Shown here piece by piece: positions 48,275-58,754 of a stretch of 64,000 nucleotides of DNA (the stretch's first letter is position 1; every line of letters starts with the position of its first letter). This DNA is from Molossus alvarezi (Eukaryota; Chordata; Mammalia; Chiroptera; Molossidae). Both the position numbers and the translations under genes were made by a program. Where the stretch lies: positions 20,534,708 through 20,598,707 of the forward strand of contig CM073896.1 of NCBI GenBank assembly GCA_037176705.1, written 5' to 3'. The notes below the pieces were generated by a model. It ran no database searches and was not told where the DNA came from. It was given only the letters and a program-made list of their open reading frames with translations.

Positions 48275-48979
48275 TTTTTATTTTTTTACTATTTTTTATT
48301 AAATTTTTTTTTTTTTTAATCCTCACCTGAGGATATTTTTCCATTTTTTGTACAGATAGAGTGGGAAGGAGAGAGAGGAAGGGAGAGAGAGAGAGAAAAA
48401 TCGACGTGAAGGGACACATCGAGTGGCTGCCACCCGCACGACCAACCAGGGCCGGGGACAAACTGCAACCGAAGTACGTGCCCTTAGCGGGAACCAAACC
48501 CGGGTCTCTCCGGACCGCAGGCCGACGCTCTAACCGCTGAGCCAAACTGGCCAGGGCATTAATTAATTTTTGTTACAGATGTTTCTCCTTTTCCCCTCAC
48601 TGATTCCCCCCTGCCCCTCCATCCCTGCCGTGTCCCCAGCTTTGTTGTCCATGTCCATTGTTCATGCATACACGCATATAAGTTCTGTAGTTTATCTCTC
48701 CCCCACCACCCCCTCTTCTGGGGATTGTCAGTCTGTATCCCACTTCCACGTCTCTGGGACTACCCCATTCCTCATACTGTTATGTTCATTATATTCCACA
48801 AATAAGTGAGATCATATGATACTTGTCTTTCTCTGTTTGGCTTGTTTCACTCAGGATGATACTTTCCAGGTCCCTCCATGTAGTCTCAAAGGATAAGAGA
48901 TCTTTCATTCTTACAGCTGCATAGTACTCCATTGTGTATATGTACCACAGCTTTTTTATCCATTTTTCTACTGATGGAC
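48275..48979 (-). mobile_element. 5'-truncated LINE-1 insertion, antisense
   Basis: A perfect 16-bp duplication ACAAAGCAACTTTTTA (48259-48274 and 48980-48995) flanks the insert. Reading leftward from 48979 it holds the end of ORF2 (IYTMEYYAAVR is legible on the minus strand), the 3' UTR and a T-run tail. A VES SINE sits in the tail region. Confidence 0.92.
48304..48557 (-). mobile_element. VES SINE in the L1 tail
   Basis: A long antisense copy of the same subfamily as 13859 and 55622: ATCCTCACCTGAGGATATTT, GA-rich body, CACATCGAGTGGCTGCCACC, GGAACCAAACCC (the reverse of the B box) and GCCAAACTGGCCAGGG. The flanks ATTAAATTTTT and ATTAATTAATTTTT are an approximate duplication made of tail sequence. 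Confidence 0.94.
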
Positions 48980-49189
48980 ACAAAGCAACTTTTTAATGAG
49001 AGGGAAATATAAAAATAAATTTAAAGTTTCTAAAATTTTTCAAGTACATATAGAAAATCCAGAAGCATTTGCTCCAGAAAATCTACTAAATCTTGCTAAG
49101 AACAGAGAGAGTTTCTGGCATTTGAGCCCTCATCCACTTACTTTCTCACCTCCCAGCTTGGTTTTACAGAAACTCTAGTTTGGATGGGT

Positions 49190-49430
49190 ATGTCCAAGAG
49201 TATTAAGTAGGATAAACAGAGATCTGTACCCAGGCACATCATAGTCAAAATGTTGACATCCAAACATAAAGAGAAAAGTTTGAAAGCAGCAAGAGAAAAA
49301 CAACTCTTTACTTATAAATAACTTCAATAAAAATAACAGCTGACTTTTCATCAGGAAAAAAAAAGTGGCTGTAAGGCAATCTGATGGCATATTCAAAGTC
49401 TTGAAAGTAAAAATATAAATAAATAGCAAT
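49190..49430 (+). pseudogene. Old L1 ORF1 fragment
   Basis: The sense frame shows CCAGGCACATCATAGTCAAA, then AAGCAGCAAGAGAAAAACAA and CAGCTGACTTTTCATCAGG. These encode the H-I-I-V-K-M and K-A-A-R-E-K-Q-L parts of the ORF1p C-terminal region before stops intervene. The left limit is uncertain and may reach about 49000. Confidence 0.65.
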
Positions 49431-49514
49431 AATTTTACCCTTGAGTAGCATAACAACATATTTTCTAATTATTTTAATTAATATCTATAAAAATAAAATA
49501 ACATATTCTTTATT

Positions 49515-49737
49515 TTTTTATTGTGAAAATTTTACAGATGTCCCTCTTTTTTCCCCCCATTTACCCCATTCTCCTCACTCCCACCCTCCTCCTGATTTCC
49601 CCAAATTGCTGTCTGTGTCCATTGGTTATGCATATATGCATATAAGTTCTTTGGTTTATCTTTTTCCATCCTCCTCACTTCCCATTCCTCTGAAGTTTGT
49701 CAGTCTGTTCCCCATTTCCATGTCTCTGGATCGATTT
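49515..49737 (-). mobile_element. LINE-1 3' UTR fragment, antisense
   Basis: TTACAGATGTCCCTCTTTT, a C-rich stretch, GTCTGTGTCCATTGGTTATG and AAGTTTGTCAGTCTGTTCCC match the antisense bat L1 3' UTR, as in the copies at 26142 and 48558. It is strongly 5'-truncated. Confidence 0.85.
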
Positions 49738-49844
49738 TGAAAATACTATCCTAATGTCTAATGAAATCTACATTTCCCAACTAAATGCTCTCATAACCCG
49801 AACAGAGAAAAGTAGACAATTTTATATAGTTGAAAAAGCTCAGT

Positions 49845-50020
49845 AAAGAAAACTAAGTTTGAATCTAATTTATATCATTTCTTAGCTATCTTGTTTGGCT
49901 AAGTTTTAGTCTCCATATCTCTAAAATAGGAATGAAAACTTACATCAGGGTCATGGTGATAAATAACTATTGTCATGCGTTGGTGCCTAGTTGTCGGTGC
50001 TTAGTCAGTGTTTGCTCTAG
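49845..50020 (+). mobile_element. MIR SINE
   Basis: AGTTTGAATCTAATTTATATC, TTTTAGTCTCCATATCTCTA, AAAATAGGAATGAAAACTTA and CATCAGGGTCATGGTGATAA follow the MIR order. Confidence 0.68.
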
Positions 50021-50912
50021 TAAAGAAAATTACCATTTTTAATATATGATGAATATTGCACTAAAAGTTTCTATAATTTTATGTCATTTATTTTGTCTAA
50101 AAGCATTGAATGTATATTAATAGCTCTATGTTGACATTCAATATCTTATCATTCAATATCTTATAAGTTTTTTTATTATAAAGTCCCACATACTTCTAAG
50201 TTCTGAGTTCTAATATTTGGTTGCTGTTTTCACTGTGCCTAAAACCACAACTGGAAAGTAGCTAACAACCATAAGTATTTTGGGGGTGGATGAATGCAAA
50301 TCATAATTTTATGTTTGACAAAACACTGAATCATGGTGAAATACAAGGAATTGCTAAAATTCTTCATATTCAAGAAAACATAAACTGTTGTGTTATTTAA
50401 ATTAACTGAGAATCTTTAGAGGTTTACATATTTTTTTAAAAATAAATGTTGCATAATAGTCCAAAGTTAATATTTCAAAGAGTTAATCTTTCTAGAGTCA
50501 AGGGAAAGCAAAATCTAGCTATTCTGGATTTTTACCTGGCTGTAATCTGAACATTATTGACTTTTGGCCACCAAAATTTAGCTGCTTATAGTCCCAAGAT
50601 AATCTCACAAAACTCAACATGTAGATACCATGTAATACCCATCATATGCGTTTTTGAGATTTAGAATATATTATGGTATGTAAGCAATTACTATTTAATT
50701 AAAATTAGACATTACCCAATGACTAACATCAATGTCATTCATTAGTCCCTGCCCCTGCTTGTACAGATGCTCAGGAAGTTAGGGAGGTCACATATTAGTG
50801 AATAAAATTAGATTTACTTTTAGAGAAAGTAAATATAATTAGTCTTATTAACTGTCAACATGCAGGGAAATTAAACAAATGCTTTATTGTCAATGCTTGA
50901 TTACAGTAGAAT
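50021..50912. other. Unique AT-rich sequence
   Basis: Nothing recognised. Confidence 0.5.
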
Positions 50913-50928
50913 AAGATGATGATTTAAA

Positions 50929-51133
50929 AAAAATTAAATTGATTTTTAGAGAGAAAGGAAGGGACAGAGAGAGAAATATCAATGTGAGAGAGAAACATCT
51001 ATCAGCTGCCTCCTGCATGCCCTCAACTGGGGATCGAGCCCACAACCCGGGCGTGTGCCCCGATCAGGAATTGAATTGGGACCTCTCAGTCCATGGGATG
51101 ATGCTCAATCTACAGAGCCATCTTGGCTGGGCT
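50929..51133 (-). mobile_element. VES SINE, antisense
   Basis: The body runs AGAGAGAAATATCAATGTGA, ACTGGGGATCGAGCCCACAA, CAGGAATTGAATTGGGACC (the reverse of the B box) and GAGCCATCTTGGCTGGGC. The duplication AAGATGATGATTTAAA (50913-50928) / AAGATAATGTTTTAAA (51134-51149) has two mismatches. Confidence 0.93.
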
Positions 51134-51161
51134 AAGATAATGTTTTAAAGTATACAAAGTA

Positions 51162-51402
51162 GCCCTGCCTGGTTTTGCTCAGTGGTTAGGGTTAGAATGT
51201 TAGTCCGCGGATCAGAGAAGCATGGGTTTTGTTCCTGCTAAGGGCATGTACCTTGGTTGCAGTTTGTCCCAGGCCTCAGTTGGCGTCGTGTGGGTAGCAA
51301 CCAGTTGATGGGTCTCTCTCATGTTGATGTTTCTCTCTCTCTCTCTCTTCCTCCCTCTCTCCCTCTCACTCTGTCTGAAGATAAATGCAATATATATATA
51401 TA
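51162..51402 (+). mobile_element. VES SINE, sense
   Basis: It starts GCCCTGCCTGGTTTTGCTCA and contains GGTTTTGTTCCTGCTAAGG (B-box region), GTTTGTCCCAGGCCTCAG, then the TC-rich body, and ends in a TA repeat. The flanks TATACAAAGTA (51151-51161) and TATGCAAAGTA (51403-51413) are a near-perfect duplication. It lies 28 bp from the oppositely oriented copy at 50929. Confidence 0.92.
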
Positions 51403-51413
51403 TATGCAAAGTA

Positions 51414-51933
51414 TATTTGGATAAAAATATACAAAGTATTTCTTTATTCCATTATCTTAAGTAGGTCTTAAATTATGTAAATCAAAGCAAATTTGTTGTT
51501 TGACACTTTAAAATCACTGAAATTCTACTATATCATGACGCGGCCACAAAGTAGAAATCAGTATAAGTTGACCACGACTTAGACTTAAGCTTTTGCAGTG
51601 TCTTCAAGCTGTTTAAGAGAAACTATTCAAAGTATTTGACATAACTTTTATACCTTGAGAAGATTTTCCATCCTGGCCTCTGAATGAAGACATTTCTGTT
51701 TTACCATTGTTCCTTCTTTGCAGTTTTATTCCTACCCTCTGCAGATGACTCAGATCATCTGTCTCCCCTTTTTAAAGCAGACTCCTCCCACAGCTTTTGC
51801 TTTCATGTAGTTGTTTTTAGTTTAAATAGAAGATAGCTCCTTCCCTACCAACTGAGTCGCATCAAGGCTGGCTGGTACAAGGAAAATGTTTTATGGGTCC
51901 TTTTCAGCCAAATTATGACTAATGTGTAATATT
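51414..51933. other. Unassigned sequence
   Basis: Nothing recognised. Confidence 0.5.
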
Positions 51934-51949
51934 TTAAGATCTTTTTAAA

Positions 51950-52149
51950 AGAATTATTTTTCTTTATTGATGTTGGAGTGAGAGAGAAAGAGAGAGACAT
52001 CGATGAGAGAGAACATTGGTTGGCCACCTTCTGCATGCCCCCCACTGGGGTTCAGGCCCACAAACTGGGCATGTGCCCTGACCGAGAATCAAACCGGTGA
52101 CCTCTTGATTAATGGGTCAACCTCAACCACTGAGCCACACTGGTCAGGC
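51950..52149 (-). mobile_element. VES SINE, antisense
   Basis: The duplication TTAAGATCTTTTTAA (51934-51948) / TTAAGATCTCTTTTAA (52150-52165) flanks it. The body runs GACATCGATGAGAGAGAACA, GGGGTTCAGGCCCACAAAC, GAGAATCAAACCGGTGACC (the reverse of the B box) and CACTGAGCCACACTGGTCAG. Confidence 0.94.
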
Positions 52150-52165
52150 TTAAGATCTCTTTTAA

Positions 52166-53960
52166 CGAGTAGTTTTAGTTTCTGTTCTTCTTAAATAAAA
52201 GTAGAACATGTTGTTTATGTAAACTCTAAGCTCCCTTTCCTTAATATCAATAACTTCAATGAAAAGTCATTGAACTAAGAGTTCTGGCAGAGTAAGGGTT
52301 AGACTGTATTTTAAAATGTCTTTCTTGAAAGTTCAAAGCATTAAATTGCATGGCTATAAACTCACAGCTCAAATGAAAAATTAAGTCGTGCAAGGCAAAT
52401 AGTATTTCTGTGAAAAAGTCACAGAAATAGAGAAACACTGAATCAAGTGGAAATCTTAGCAAATATGTAAATATGCTAACAAAATGTATTTTCTTCCCAA
52501 AGCCAGATTCATGCTCCCTGTACTTAAAAAACAAACTGTCTTAGCACTTGAAAAATCTTAAGCTTTATAAAAATGTATAGATAAGAAAGAATGATCTAGG
52601 CAAATGCACATTATGTAACCTCTGCTGAATTTTACCCAGTAATAAAAACTGAAAGATGTAAAAGCAAACAACAGTGGATTTGAAAGGGTTTTATGAACTG
52701 CTGAGTAGGTTCTGTTTGTTTTACCACTGCACCAATTCCCCCACTCATTCTCCCACCGAAACATCTAGAGGCATGCACGCTATCCACTGGCCAGGACATA
52801 GCCACTCAGACACGTTCGTGAGTGACAGAGTGACAGATACATCACCCGGGAAAGACCTGTTACTGAATCTGTCAGATGGTTCTTTCACAAGATGTGTGGG
52901 GACAGAGAACTTGATCACAATGAGATGAAATAGCTAAATTGTGTCTGTAGTACCCTGGTTTGGAAGAACAGCTGCAGCCCCTAGTGTTTTATATTTTTCT
53001 TAATAAGAAAGAATCTCTCAGAGTTTTCAGTCACCATCCGCGTATGTAGGCTGATCTATTAGCTGGGTATGGGAGGGCGGGGTCATTTTGACAGGTCCAG
53101 GTTCAGTTGTGGAAGATTTCCTTGAAGGTACTGGTGGGATGTGTGTGGTGGGGGTGTTGTACCGTTTGTTTGGGACTAAAGAAAGTCCTTCCAATAATTT
53201 TGCTATGTCTTTTCCTTAATGCACAAGAAAGAACAGGTAATATTTCATAGATGTAGAATTAGTTCTAGATAGTTGAATGCTTTCTTTCAAATTAAGTACT
53301 TATCCTGAGGGAAGCATCTGTCATTTGGCCAAATTGAATAAAATGATAGGGTGTTCGATGGAAGTAAGATCTCCAGGAATTCTCTGGCCTTTTCCAGCCT
53401 TGTCTAGCAAAGTGTGTCCTTTTATTCCAGCAGTCTCAGAGAAAGAATGGAAGTGCTCATTTGGCCCTTTTCAAATAAATATGCACCATAGTATCACTTT
53501 TATAAATATAAAAAGAAAAGCTTGTGTCCTTGCCAATAGCATACTCAATGTAGCACAAATTAAAATTATAGCAAAGCGTTCCCTGAGTTATCAAATCTAT
53601 TCTATTTATTCCCTTGTCTCAGGTTCCTTTCTTTTTTCTCTTTCTTCATCTCTCTAACAAAAGATTTCACTTCTGAAGAAAGCACACATTTATATTGCAC
53701 ACCTGAAACATGGCTATACCGCAGGCTGCGGCATGGTCAACCAAGGTTCTTATAGTGTGTCCGTGAAGCAGAATGACAAATAGATACTTTTTCTACATGC
53801 AGTTCAGTGGATACTATATACTCTTTCACTTATTCTTACTGTTAAGGACTACTGATATTTATTCAGTCACTTCTATGATAATTTATTCTTTCATTATTTT
53901 AATATTTTATCTCCATAGTTTTAGATATGTTTACTTTATTTATTTATTTTTACCACATAT
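52166..53960. other. Unique sequence
   Basis: No gene or repeat family recognised. The stretch 52720-52900 is a little GC-richer. A 126-codon plus-strand frame at 53277-53657 is the longest chance frame; it has no family motif, signal peptide or splice context and ends in a serine/phenylalanine-rich run. Confidence 0.5.
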
Positions 53961-53964
53961 AATG

Positions 53965-54308
53965 TTTCTTATATGTGGAATCTGAAGAACAAAATAAACA
54001 AACAGACTCATAGACACAGAGAACAGACTTATGGTTGCCAGATGGGAGGGATTTGGGGGCTAGTTGAAAAGGGTGAAGGGATCAGGAATTAAATGGCACA
54101 GAACCGTCACAGGGATGCAAAGCACAGCCCAGGAGACACAGTCAACAATACTGCAATTACCATGCACGGTACCGGATGGGCACCAGATCCCCCGGGGGTC
54201 ATCTCTAGGTTACATCAATGTTCAAACACTATGCTGCACACCTGAAACCAACATAATATTGAATGTCAACTTTAATTGAAAAGCACAATTTTAAAAATTT
54301 AAATAAAT
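53965..54308 (+). mobile_element. LINE-1 3' UTR fragment
   Basis: TTATATGTGGAATCTGAAGA, ACTTATGGTTGCCAGATGGG, ACACCTGAAACCAACATAAT and ATTGAATGTCAACTTTAATTG follow an older L1 3' UTR to its end. Confidence 0.85.
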
Positions 54309-54309
54309 A

Positions 54310-54470
54310 ATGTACCTAGGGCTTCTTAACAAATGTAAAAGTAAAAGACCTGACAACAATAGCCTAAAGACTGGAAGTGAATAAATGGGAATATACTATG
54401 TAAGTTTCTTCTGTATGCAGAGTCCTGCAATATCACATGAAGGTATACTGAAGGTGAAGGGATTAAGTGA
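54310..54470 (+). mobile_element. Old L1M inter-ORF region, left part
   Basis: ACAACAATAGCCTAAAGACT, GGAAGTGAATAAATGGGAAT and AGGTATACTGAAGGTGAAGG resemble the segment between ORF1 and ORF2 in L1M elements. It resumes at 54695 after the insertion of a younger L1 tail. Confidence 0.55.
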
Positions 54471-54474
54471 AGAA

Positions 54475-54690
54475 AAACAAAAAAACCCTCAAAGACAGAC
54501 AGCAGTACTGTGATTACCAGAGGGAAAGGGGAGTGGTGGAGGTAGAAGAGGGCAGAGGGGGATGGATGGAAATGGAAGGAGACTTCACTTGGGTAGCAAA
54601 CACACATACAATATGCAGATGATGTATTATAAAATCATACACCTGAAACCTATATAATTTTATTAACCAATGTCACCGTAATAAATTCTA
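54475..54690 (+). mobile_element. LINE-1 3' tail nested in L1M
   Basis: GACAGCAGTACTGTGATTACC, GAAGGAGACTTCACTTGGG, ACACCTGAAACCTATATAAT and TTATTAACCAATGTCACCG are the 3' terminus of a bat L1, ending in AATAAATTC. Confidence 0.82.
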
Positions 54691-54694
54691 AAAG

Positions 54695-54915
54695 TTACAT
54701 GCATACTGTAATTCCTAATGTAGCTCTAACAAACTAGATAACAAAACCAAGAATTACAGATAACAAATCAACAAGGAAATAGCATAATAAGAAATACTCA
54801 ATTCCTCCAAAGAAAGGCAGAAAAAGAGAGAAACAGGTAAACGGGAATGAATAAAAAATAAACAGCAATACAACAGACTCAAACTTAATCCTATCAAAAT
54901 CACATTAAATGTTTC
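54695..54915 (+). mobile_element. Old L1M inter-ORF region, right part
   Basis: AAATACTCAATTCCTCCAAAG, AAAGGCAGAAAAAGAGAGAA, CAGACTCAAACTTAATCCTA and AAAATCACATTAAATG match the region just before ORF2 of L1M. Confidence 0.6.
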
Positions 54916-55089
54916 ATTTTTGTTCTTATAATTTTGTGTACAGTGAGTTTTGCTATATAATAGTTTTTAATTTTTGTATACGTCAACAAGTTAGAGAGAG
55001 AGAGGCTGAGGGGTAAGGATTTGTACTAAAGCAAAAGAACTGGAAATGAAACAAAATAGTGCATTTAAGAAATATTTCTCAGAATTATC

Positions 55090-55178
55090 TGGGTGATCAC
55101 TTTGCAAGCTATTTAAATGTCTAATCACTATGTTGTATACCTGAAACCAACAAACATTGCATATTTAATGTAATTAAA
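55090..55178 (+). mobile_element. LINE-1 3' end fragment
   Basis: CTAATCACTATGTTGTATACC, then CTGAAACCAACAAACATTGC, is the last part of an older L1 3' UTR. Confidence 0.7.
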
Positions 55179-55237
55179 ATATTAGGAAAACTTTATAAAA
55201 AGGAAATATTTATCAGGTGGAAATTACAGAATTAGAA

Positions 55238-55325
55238 ATTCCTTGATGATAGGGACTGTGATTTGAGTATCTCTAATACCTCAATATAAAGTGAATGTTT
55301 TAAACAGATGCTCACTAAATGGCTG
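55238..55325 (+). mobile_element. L2 LINE 3' end fragment
   Basis: TTCCTTGATGATAGGGACTG, then GTATCTCTAATACCTCAATA and ACAGATGCTCACTAAATGG, follow the L2 3' terminus. Confidence 0.65.
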
Positions 55326-55621
55326 CTGGTGACATGAGCACAGTTGTAGCTCGTGACATGATCCAAAAGGCTGTTCAATAATGTTGGTGCACATATGAAT
55401 TTCCTGCACCTCTTAAGATGTCCAAAGCCAGGAGCTTTTATGCAGTCACCTCTGAAGTTGAGTAATTGTCCAGGTGCTTTAAATTCAACCTTCGGTCTAT
55501 ACTGTACCTGGTTTACTTGTTTATCGTAGTTATGATCCAATAGCATCATTGACATCTTTTCCTTGATGCCTCTGACTTAACATTACCTGTGAGCTCCATC
55601 CACGTTGAAAGCCCAGCAGTG

Positions 55622-55882
55622 GCCCTGGCCAGTTTGGCTCAGCGTTTAGAGCATCGACCTGCGGACCGGAGAGACCCAGGTTCGGTTCCCGCTAAGGGCA
55701 CGTACTTCGGTTGCAGTTTGTCCCCGGCCCTGGTTGGTCGTGTGGGTGGCAGCCACTCGATGTGTCCCTTCACGTCGATGTTTCTCTCTCTCTCTCCCTT
55801 CCTCTCTCTCCCTCCCACTCTATCTGTACAAAAAATGGAAAAATATCCTCGGGTGAGGATAAAAAAAAAAAAAAAAAAAAAA
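55622..55882 (+). mobile_element. VES SINE, the best-preserved copy
   Basis: A perfect 15-bp duplication GAAAGCCCAGCAGTG (55607-55621 and 55883-55897) flanks it. The head reads GCCCTGGCCAGTTTGGCTCA with an A box (TGGCTCAGCG at 55635) and a B box (GGTTCGGTTCC at 55679), both close to RNA polymerase III promoter consensus. The TC-rich body leads to a palindromic ATCCTCGGGTGAGGAT and about 23 A residues. The intact duplication, long tail and conserved boxes suggest recent insertion. Frames of 78-134 codons on both strands here are SINE shadows. Confidence 0.97.
55635..55689 (+). promoter_or_regulatory. Internal RNA polymerase III promoter of the VES SINE
   Basis: The A box TGGCTCAGCG and the B box GGTTCGGTTCC are inherited from the tRNA ancestor. 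Spacing is about 35 bp, as in tRNA genes. The boxes are intact by eye; transcription is inferred. Confidence 0.75.
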
Positions 55883-56109
55883 GAAAGCCCAGCAGTGCAT
55901 CGGGCAGAGATGTGTTCTGTCCTGTCCCGGGATCTTCTGTTGTATGAGTAGAACAGCATCTTTGGTAAATGAGGCACATGTTTTGGTAAGTGGCTCCACC
56001 AGTTTACCTTCCTACCAGTAACATATAATTTCCAATAGCCCACACGATTCTTCAGTTTTAAACCTTCTGATAGGTATATAGGAGTATGCCAAAGGGTGAT
56101 TTTTTTTAA

Positions 56110-56530
56110 CTTTAAATAGTTAAAAAAATGTTTTTTCAGTTGCCGTTGACATACAACACTATACCAATTTCAGGTGCACCATCCAGTGATCAGACACATA
56201 ACCCAACAATGTATCACCCTGACAAATCCAGAACCCATCTGACACCACACGTAGCCACCACCACATCACTGATTATACTCGTCACACTGCACCCCACATG
56301 CCCCTGCGCATTCCACCGCTACCAGCCTGTGCCTTTCAATCTTTCCACCCTCCTCACCCATCCCACAACCACCCTTCCATCTTAAATAAGCCACTTTATC
56401 ATTTCTTGTAATAGTGGTTTGGTGGTGATGAATTCCTCTAGCTTTTTCTTGTCTGGAAAGCTCTTTAGCTGTCCTTCAATTCTAAATGATAGCTTTGCTG
56501 GGTAGAGTAATCTTGGTTGTAGATATTTTT
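56110..56530 (-). mobile_element. Half-L1-like fragment: ORF1 end joined to 3' UTR
   Basis: On the minus strand the end of ORF1 (56530-56395) is followed at once by an L1 3' UTR (about 56390-56110). The order matches the half-L1 at 26142: AGTGGTTTGGTGGTGATGAA, TCTTGTCTGGAAAGCTCTTT and TGGGTAGAGTAATCTTGGTTG on the plus strand. No ORF2 sequence lies between. It is 5'-truncated inside ORF1. Confidence 0.7.
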
Positions 56531-58350
56531 GCTTTAAAAGCAGAATTTTTCTGGTAAACTACAGATTCATCCATATTTATTTTCTCTTGGACTTGAATAT
56601 ATAATTTAAAGTACTATATAGTTTTAAAATTAAGCATGTATAGTAACCATTCTGAGTTATAGGATATTCTAAATCTAATGTCTTTTATAATGTAACTAAT
56701 TTCAAATAGAGATGTTATTGTCATGGAAGGTAGCCAAATCTTTCATTTGTTTACATATACTGAATTTGGATATGGTAGAAGATTGTAATTGGTGATAGTT
56801 CCAAACTGATGGTGCATAACTATCACACATTAAATATGAACAGTACCAGACTTAAAGTCTTGGTTATTATTTTCTTTTTACCAGATCAGACACTTTCCCA
56901 TGGGGAATCATTATATAATTTCTGATAAAACACCAATAAACAGTCATATCTATAAGTTACACATTATGTCATTAAAGCATTTATAGCTTACCCAATTTGT
57001 GTCTGTTTTAGCATGAATTGATTGATATGTATACTTTTTATTCTGGGTGAGCAGGAAGTTTATTAATTCTAAATTGATAAATCCCAGCATTATACACTAT
57101 AGTTCACCCTTAGCAACACTTATTTGTCATTGACCTTACCAATTCACTTTCTATTCATAAGTAAATTTCCCTTGCATTTCTTTTTCTCTTTATCCAGCAG
57201 GTAGTAGACCATTATCATGAGCACTCTTTTTCAAAACCCTTCTTTTAACCTATCATTTTTCTAATTCACCTACACAGCCACCTGTTTTCTCTGTGTCTTC
57301 AGTCATGCAGCTGAGTATTGTGAAACTCCAGAAATGATGTTAGGGTTAGAGTCACAAATCCATTAAATCAAATGGCCAAGCAAAACTGTCTCCCATTCAA
57401 ATAATGGTGATGTGATGCTCGTCATTTTAAAGATTGTTTCTCATCATTTTTTACTCTAAATCTCATGTCCATCTTTACTTTCAGCCGATTCTGGCCTTAA
57501 AGTTTTACTTACAATATAGAAGTCACCAGTTATGGACTCTCAGATGTTTGAATGTGCAATTCCATACTATACTGACTATAACACAAGGCCTTTAATTGCT
57601 TGAACACCTCAAAACTCTTATTATATTACCCTTTCTGACTGTGCACTGGGAGGTTAGCAATATCCTGAGTACCTTGAATTCAAAGACAAATAAAACACAA
57701 TCATTGAGGGGCTGCAGGTATCAGAATTGTACTATGAACTCTTCAACCGAAGAGACAATAGAGCAGTTGCTGAATAAATGAATAAATGCGTGAATGACTT
57801 TCATAATTAATGAAGAAAGGCACATTGAGCATTTGCAAGGCTGCTGTGGAGATATAATTGTGCTGCTTATATATGAGTTATTAATTAGATAATCTGTGTA
57901 CTACAAATCATTACATATAAACCTTTATATATTCTTAACAGAAACAAGACACTTTAACCAGTGATTCATTTGATGAGTATTTTGTCTTGTTGAGGAGCTA
58001 TATAAACGATAAAACCAAGAGCTATATATTTTTAAATTATTTACTCATGTCAGTCCCTATGCTAAGTGTTTTAGAAGTATTATGTCATTAAATCTTTTTT
58101 TAAAAATTTTCTAGATTCTTTGTGTTTTGGATTATAAATTAATCTCCATGTTACTATTTTTCACCAAGTGATAAATCTATGAACTCTTTGTGTTGAAAAA
58201 GATTTTCTGAATGTTTAAATAAACCTCCACCTACAGAAGAAAAAACCCTTTTCATTAAGTCCTGTGTACTTGAGACTTCTAATGAAGGCAGTCTCTATAC
58301 AGGAGCACCAAGCTGAAAACATTAGAATTCACTTGCTACTGTTTTCCATA
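56531..58350. other. Unique AT-rich sequence
   Basis: No gene or repeat family recognised. A short TGAATAAATGAATAAATG run lies near 57772. Confidence 0.5.
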
Positions 58351-58393
58351 TAGATAGATATAGATATAAATATACCTATGGCTAGATGATATA

Positions 58394-58401
58394 TAGATAG
58401 G

Positions 58402-58443
<42 letters not shown>

Positions 58444-58490
58444 TAGCTATAGGTAGAGATAGAGATAAAGATAGAGACAGAGATAGAGAT
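58394..58490 (+). repeat. (GATA)n microsatellite
   Basis: About ten clean GATA units at 58402-58442, followed by degenerate GATA/GAGATA units. Confidence 0.95.
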
Positions 58491-58754
58491 ATAGGTATAA
58501 ATATAGATTTATATTAATGATATAAATTGGCTGCTATTCTAGAACCTGCAATGTACCAACTGTCCCATAATCTGTATATCTGTTATATAGGTGCTTCTAA
58601 GAAATTATTCTTTGTCTAATTAAATTTTTAAACAAAAACAAAATAATAATTTTAAGACCCTACTAAACGTGACTGCATTGTCTTCACTGTTCATCACTCT
58701 CAACTTTGGTGTATATTCTGATTTAATAGTAGTGTGATCCTTTCTCTTTTTTAA

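Noticed and set aside
50929..52149. Regular recurrence of similar ~200-bp units, considered as a CRISPR-like or tandem array
   Set aside because: The units are dispersed VES SINEs in both orientations, each with its own target-site duplication.
53277..53657. 126-codon plus-strand frame
   Set aside because: It has no recognisable domain, no splice or promoter context, and low-complexity ends. A frame of this length is expected by chance in 64 kb.
55635..55689. tRNA-like A and B boxes, considered as a tRNA gene
   Set aside because: The boxes belong to the SINE head. The cloverleaf is not kept and the same sequence recurs in every VES copy.
55639..56043. 134-codon minus-strand frame
   Set aside because: It runs antisense through the VES SINE and its A tail (a run of phenylalanines). 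It is a repeat shadow, not a gene.
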